NCBI RefSeq assembly: GCF_022429625.1
Contig: NZ_CP092483.1
Span: 1,860,001 to 1,924,000 of the forward strand
Length of the DNA: 64,000 nt
Direction of reading: 5' to 3'
DNA from: Devosia lacusdianchii
GTDB lineage: Bacteria; Pseudomonadota; Alphaproteobacteria; Rhizobiales; Devosiaceae
Shown here: positions 59,699-64,000 of the stretch, in pieces
How positions within the stretch are numbered: the stretch's first letter is position 1
How the letters are laid out: each line of letters begins with the position of its first letter
Notes under the pieces: model-generated
Databases searched by the model: none
What the model was told of the DNA's origin: nothing
Seen by the model: only the letters and a program-made list of their open reading frames with translations
Program-made: the position numbers and the translations under genes

Positions 59699-60982
59699 AT
59701 GACAAACGCGGCGGACGCGAGTTTTGGGATCGGTCTGCGCTTGAAATCCTTCCACACGTTCTTCTTGTCGATGTTCGGGGCCGTGCTCCTGCTGGTTGCG
59801 TCTGCGCAGGCGCAAGAAGCGCCAGCCGAACCGGTGTCCGTGGCGCTGCCCAACGTCATGGATGTCCGCGTGTCCGCCACGCCGGAGCGGGCGCGCCTGG
59901 TCATCGACCTGGCTGGCCGCACCGAATTTGCCCTGGTGTCACTGGCAGAGCCCAACCGCCTCGCCATCGATGTCCGCGCCGCCACGTTCTCGGTGCCCGA
60001 ACCTTCTGGCAAACCCTCGGGCGAGGGCATGGTTTCCGACTATCTGGTCGAGCAAGCCGCGCCCGACCGTGTGCGGACCACACTGACGCTGTCCGGCGCC
60101 GCGCAGGTGCAGCAGGCCTATATGCTGGAAGCCTTCGAGGACCAGCCGGCGCGGCTCGTGGTCGACATCATCCCGGCGACGCCAGAGGAATTCGCGGCCA
60201 ATGTCGCCCGCGATCTAGCGGCGTCCGGCACTGCCGCGCCGCCGGTTGCCGCAAGCTCGACGCCGGCAGGCGGGTCGGAGCTGCCAATCGCAACGCGCCC
60301 GCTCGTCGTCATCGACCCCGGCCATGGCGGCATAGACAGCGGGGCAGAGACCCCCGGCGGCATCAAGGAGAAAGACATTGTCCTCGCCTTTGCCCTAAGG
60401 CTCCAGGAGCTGTTGGTGGCATCCGGCCGGTTCGACGTGGCGCTGACGCGTGAGGACGACACCTTCCTGCGGCTTGAGGAGCGGGTGGCGCTGGCGCGTA
60501 CCAATAAGGCCGACATCTTCATTTCCATCCACGCCGACAGCTTCCAGCAGCCGGAAATCCGTGGCGCCAGCGTCTATACCCGCGACGAGAACGCCACCGA
60601 CGTCCTCGACAAAGTGCTGGCCGACAGCGAGAACAAGACCGACATCATTGCCGGTTTCGCCATGCCGCAAATGGCGCCCGAAGTCGTCGATATCCTGCTC
60701 GATCTGATGCGCCGCGAGATGCGCCATCAGTCGTTCACCCTGGCCCAAGCGATCGTGCACCAACTCGAACCCAGCGTTGAGCTGCGGCGCTTTCCGGTGC
60801 GGCAGGCCGATTTCTTCGTCTTGCAGGCCCCCGACGTACCATCGGTGCTGGTGGAGCTTGGCTTCCTGTCGAATGCCGACGACATGGCCAATCTGATGCA
60901 GGGCGACTGGCAGGACCGGACGGCCGACGCCCTGGCACGCGGTATTTCGACCTATTTCGACAGCATCACGCCGGAGGAATAG
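59699..60982 (+). CDS. N-acetylmuramoyl-L-alanine amidase (AmiC-type)
   Basis: A 427-residue secreted amidase. After a signal (around FFLSMFGAVLLLVASAQAQE) comes an AMIN-type domain (about residues 50-160; VMDVRVSATPERARLVIDLAGRTEFALV), a linker, and an Amidase_3 domain with Zn ligands in VIDPGHGGIDSGA, the Glu of GIKEKDIVL, the His of FISIHADSF, and the catalytic Glu in VLVELGFLSN. It splits septal peptidoglycan during division. The start is uncertain: ATG 59630 and 59771 are also possible; I chose the one giving a normal signal peptide. Confidence 0.92.
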   Translation: MTNAADASFGIGLRLKSFHTFFLSMFGAVLLLVASAQAQEAPAEPVSVALPNVMDVRVSATPERARLVIDLAGRTEFALVSLAEPNRLAIDVRAATFSVPEPSGKPSGEGMVSDYLVEQAAPDRVRTTLTLSGAAQVQQAYMLEAFEDQPARLVVDIIPATPEEFAANVARDLAASGTAAPPVAASSTPAGGSELPIATRPLVVIDPGHGGIDSGAETPGGIKEKDIVLAFALRLQELLVASGRFDVALTREDDTFLRLEERVALARTNKADIFISIHADSFQQPEIRGASVYTRDENATDVLDKVLADSENKTDIIAGFAMPQMAPEVVDILLDLMRREMRHQSFTLAQAIVHQLEPSVELRRFPVRQADFFVLQAPDVPSVLVELGFLSNADDMANLMQGDWQDRTADALARGISTYFDSITPEE

Positions 60983-61155
60983 GGCAGTCGCTGCGTAAGC
61001 CGCGCCACTATCGTGGCATCCCGTCGCATTTGCGCCACACGGGCGCGGCGGACTGTGACCCGGCGCCGATATGATCCACTTTCATGGCTCGGTCTGCTAT
61101 GATTCCGGCTGCAAATCAGGGATGACGAACGCCGTCCCTCGGAGAACTCGTCTAT

Positions 61156-63654
61156 ATGCTGCGTTTGATCGGCTGGCTGTTTGGTTTTGGTATGTTTATC
61201 GCCCTGGCCGCCATTGGCGCCGGCGCCATCTACCTGACCAGCGTGTCGGCCGCACTGCCTGACTACACCGTTCTCAAAGACTACCAACCGCCGGTGACGA
61301 CGCGCGTGCATGCCGCTGACGGTACGCTGCTTGCCGAGTTCGCCCGCGAACGCCGGCTGTTCCAACCCATCGAAACCGTGCCGCCGCTGCTGGTGCAGGC
61401 GTTTCTTTCTGCCGAGGACAAGGATTTTTATAGCCATGGCGGCATCGCCATCGACGGCGTGTTTCGCGCTGTCCGCGACAACCTCGTTGCCCGCATGGAT
61501 GGCAATTCGTCGATCCAGGGCGGTGGTTCCTCCATTACCCAGCAGGTCGCCAAGAACTTCCTTTTGAGCTCCGAACAGACCTGGGACCGCAAGATTCAGG
61601 AAGCGCTGCTGGCGATCCGCATTGAATCGACCTTCTCCAAGGATCGTATCCTCGAGCTCTATCTGAACGAGATTTTCCTCGGGCTGAACTCCTATGGCGT
61701 CGCGGCTGCCGCACTGAACTACTTCGACAAGGCGCTGTACCAGCTCACCCTGAGCGAGGCCGCCTACATCGCCGCTTTGCCCAAGGGGCCAAACAACTAT
61801 CACCCGTTCCGCCGGGTCGAAGCGGCCATTGAGCGCCGCAACTGGGTGATCGATCGCATGGTCGAGAACGGCTATGTGGGCCTCGAAGAGGCCGAGTTGG
61901 CCAAGGAAGAGCCGCTCAACGTCATCCCACGTGCCGGCGGTAGCCAGCTCTATTCGGCCGAGTATTTCACCGAGGAAGTACGTCGTGAGCTGGCCAAGCT
62001 CTATGGCGAAGACCAGCTCTATGGCGGCGGTTTGTCGGTACGCACGACGCTCGAACCCAAGCTGCAGGAATATGCCCGCAGGGCTTTGATGGACGGTCTG
62101 ATCGCTTACGACCACACCAAAGGCTTCCGCACGCCCGTAGCCAGCATCGAAATTGGCGAGGACTGGGGCCTCGACGTCGCCAAGATATTGCCCCTGAGCG
62201 ACGTGCCGGAATGGCAGCTCGCGGTCGTGCTCGAAATGAACGGCAACGAGGCCCGTATCGGATTGCGTCCGGACGCCATTGCTGACGGCGGCGTGGCTGC
62301 CGATCGCGAGGAGGGCATTCTGTCTGGCCCCGAGATCAAGTGGATCTCCAAGCCTTTGCAGGACATCCTTAAAGTAGGGGATGTGGTCTACGTCTCTCCG
62401 GTTTCCGGCAAGGCCGGCGTTTTCACGCTGGAGCAGGTCCCCGAGATTGAAGGCGCGCTGGTTGCCATGGATCCCCGCACCGGGCGTGTCCTGGCGATGG
62501 TGGGCGGCTTCTCTTATTCGGCGAGCGAGTTCAACCGCGCCACCCAAGCCCTGCGCCAACCCGGCTCCTCGTTCAAGCCGATCGTCTACGCCGCGGCCCT
62601 GGACAATGGCTATACGCCGGCCTCGGTCGTGCTCGATGCGCCCGTGGAAATCCGCAATGGCGACGGCTCGATCTGGCGGCCGGAGAACTACGCGCAGGAG
62701 TTTTATGGCCCGCAGACCCTGCGGCGCGGCATCGAGCGCAGCCGCAATGTCATGACGGTGCGGCTCGCCAAGGACATCGGCATGCCTCTGGTCGCCGAAT
62801 ATGCGCGGCTGTTCGGCGTCTACGACTCGATGCAGCCGGTTCTCGCCATGGCGCTAGGCGCTGGCGAAACCACTGATATGCGCATGACGGCGGCCTATGC
62901 CACCATCGCCAATGGCGGGCGCAAGATCGTCCCCACGTTGATTGACCGCGTACAGGATCGCTATGGCGTCACCGTCTACCGGCACGACCAGCGCCTGTGC
63001 GAGGGCTGCGAGGCCGCCGATTGGCACGGGCAGGGCGAACCTGTCATCGTCGATAACCGCGAGCAGGTGCTCGACCCGATGACGGCCTATCAGATCACGT
63101 CGATGATGGAAGGCGTGGTGCAGCGCGGCACCGGCACGGCCGCCAAGGTGCTCAACCGCCCGGTAGCCGGCAAGACCGGCACCACCAACGACTACAAGGA
63201 CGCCTGGTTCGTCGGCTTCACGCCTGAACTAGCTGTTGGCGTCTATGTCGGCTACGACCAGCCGCGCTCGATGGGCAGCTCGATAACCGGCGGCACCTTT
63301 GCCGTGCCGATCTTCACCGAATTCATGCAGAAGGCGCTGGAAGGCAAGCCGGCGACACCCTTCACCGAGCCGCCCGGCATGACCAATGCCTGGATCAATC
63401 CCAATTCAGGCGTGCAGGCGTTCGAGGGCGAAGCGGGCATCGAAGAGGCGTTCAAGCCTGGTACCGGTCCAAACCTGATGACCTCGGTCATCGGCGTCGA
63501 CGTCAATGCCTTTGACGCGATCCAGCGCCAGCAGCAGATGCAGCAGCAGTATGGCGGCGGCTTCGCCGACCAGCCGGCACCGACAGCCGCCCCCGGTCAG
63601 CGGGTCTTCGATGCCGATACCAACCAGTGGATCACGCGAGGCGGGCTGTTCTAG
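61156..63654 (+). CDS. mrcA: Penicillin-binding protein 1A, bifunctional
   Basis: An 832-residue class A PBP. A membrane anchor (about residues 5-30) is followed by the glycosyltransferase domain: SAEDKDFYSHGGI (catalytic Glu), GGGSSITQQVAKNF, RKIQEALLAIRIE and LYLNEIFLGLNSYG. The transpeptidase domain has the nucleophile in PGSSFKPIVYAAAL, SRNVMTVRLA as the second motif and AGKTGTTNDYKDAWFVGF as the third. An OB-like insertion (about 330-440) and a Gln-rich C-terminal tail are present. It polymerises and cross-links peptidoglycan, a function related to the amidase just upstream. Confidence 0.95.
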   Translation: MLRLIGWLFGFGMFIALAAIGAGAIYLTSVSAALPDYTVLKDYQPPVTTRVHAADGTLLAEFARERRLFQPIETVPPLLVQAFLSAEDKDFYSHGGIAIDGVFRAVRDNLVARMDGNSSIQGGGSSITQQVAKNFLLSSEQTWDRKIQEALLAIRIESTFSKDRILELYLNEIFLGLNSYGVAAAALNYFDKALYQLTLSEAAYIAALPKGPNNYHPFRRVEAAIERRNWVIDRMVENGYVGLEEAELAKEEPLNVIPRAGGSQLYSAEYFTEEVRRELAKLYGEDQLYGGGLSVRTTLEPKLQEYARRALMDGLIAYDHTKGFRTPVASIEIGEDWGLDVAKILPLSDVPEWQLAVVLEMNGNEARIGLRPDAIADGGVAADREEGILSGPEIKWISKPLQDILKVGDVVYVSPVSGKAGVFTLEQVPEIEGALVAMDPRTGRVLAMVGGFSYSASEFNRATQALRQPGSSFKPIVYAAALDNGYTPASVVLDAPVEIRNGDGSIWRPENYAQEFYGPQTLRRGIERSRNVMTVRLAKDIGMPLVAEYARLFGVYDSMQPVLAMALGAGETTDMRMTAAYATIANGGRKIVPTLIDRVQDRYGVTVYRHDQRLCEGCEAADWHGQGEPVIVDNREQVLDPMTAYQITSMMEGVVQRGTGTAAKVLNRPVAGKTGTTNDYKDAWFVGFTPELAVGVYVGYDQPRSMGSSITGGTFAVPIFTEFMQKALEGKPATPFTEPPGMTNAWINPNSGVQAFEGEAGIEEAFKPGTGPNLMTSVIGVDVNAFDAIQRQQQMQQQYGGGFADQPAPTAAPGQRVFDADTNQWITRGGLF

Positions 63655-64000
63655 GTGGCCGCCTTCGTTACCTATCCCGACGCGGCGCTCGGCAGGAAGG
63701 CCGTCTCGCGGCCCGTCGATGCCCGAATGCTGCAGGTTGGCGAAGCGCTGATCGATGCGGCGCGCGACGTGCAGGCCTATGGCTTGGCGGCTGCCCATCT
63801 GGGCAGCGACGAGCCGATCGCGGTCATCAGCGTCGCAGCGGATATCGGCCAGCGGGACTATCGGCTGCTCTACAATCCCGAAATTGTTCTCGCGGCTGAG
63901 GAAATTTTGTCAGGCCCCGAGGGTTCCGTGTCGCTTCCTGGCATTGAAGTGCCCGTCGAACGCCCTATCTGGGTGGAAGTGGCGTATGACAATGCCGACG
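63655..64000 (+). CDS. Peptide-deformylase-like protein, 3' partial
   Basis: The frame starts at a GTG immediately after the mrcA stop and is open to the window edge (115 codons). The PDF layout is visible: VTYPDAALGRKA at the start, QAYGLAAAHLGS in place of motif 1 (GxGLAAxQ, Gln replaced by His), LLYNPEIV, and GPEGSVSLPGIEVPVERP in place of motif 2. The usual EGCLS has Ser instead of the metal-binding Cys. The third motif (HExDH) lies beyond the window. A non-canonical or inactive deformylase-like protein is therefore likely; true deformylase is expected elsewhere. Confidence 0.75.
   Translation, partial: MAAFVTYPDAALGRKAVSRPVDARMLQVGEALIDAARDVQAYGLAAAHLGSDEPIAVISVAADIGQRDYRLLYNPEIVLAAEEILSGPEGSVSLPGIEVPVERPIWVEVAYDNAD

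Overview
The window is a GC-rich (roughly 60-65 %) chromosomal segment of an alphaproteobacterium, most likely a member of the Hyphomicrobiales close to Devosia. This placement is an inference from gene content and order: the block NDUFA12 - DUF2155 - aat - accC/accB - aroQ - dsbA - aminotransferase, the B12-dependent ribonucleotide reductase, the order rne / amidase / PBP1A, and DUF2189 and SRAP genes. No rRNA, tRNA, insertion sequence, prophage or CRISPR array was seen.

Layout. 1-7 kb: envelope and housekeeping genes (DUF6636 fragment, SleB-type lipoprotein, DUF883-like and PGPGW-like membrane proteins, MtnN, SRAP protein, SnoaL-like protein) and two MFS transporters. 7-12.4 kb: a DUF2189 membrane protein, then a complete aa3-type cytochrome oxidase operon (subunits II, I, III, III', IV) with two different subunit III genes, resembling the coxMNOP organisation known from Bradyrhizobium. 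12.8-14.1 kb: a GFA-family protein and an NlpC/P60 hydrolase. 14.1-21.0 kb: an operon GNAT - NagZ-type glycosidase - family-5 binding protein - two permeases - two ATPases. 21.3-35.2 kb: a cluster built around two large PIG-L (LmbE) deacetylase paralogues, one with a Tat signal and one without, an EamA exporter, a ROK regulator, a sugar ABC transporter, an argininosuccinate-lyase-family enzyme, a UgpC-type ATPase and a PfkB kinase. An 18-bp operator-like sequence is shared by the promoter of the exported PIG-L gene and the ROK/ABC divergent promoter, so I read 21-35 kb as one regulon. Together with the NagZ operon it probably takes up and dismantles an amino-sugar-containing compound; the substrate is unknown. 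This is the best candidate here for an undescribed pathway.

35.5-39.1 kb is an accessory stretch: a hypothetical protein, a P-loop kinase, another hypothetical protein, and an orphan with lower GC that carries an Mrr-N winged helix and a central hydrophobic pair (possible defence protein). 39.2-47 kb: nrdJ, then an MFS transporter and an APH(3')-like kinase divergent from a TetR regulator, then a second phosphotransferase-family protein. 47.2-55 kb: the conserved block named above, interrupted by a catalytically degenerate SDR and a GyrI-like protein. 55-64 kb: a PEP-mutase-family enzyme, RNase E, a peptidoglycan amidase, PBP1A, and the start of a peptide-deformylase-like gene in which the metal-binding Cys is replaced by Ser.

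Start sites were chosen from ribosome binding sites, signal peptides and remembered family N-termini; no database search or computation was possible.
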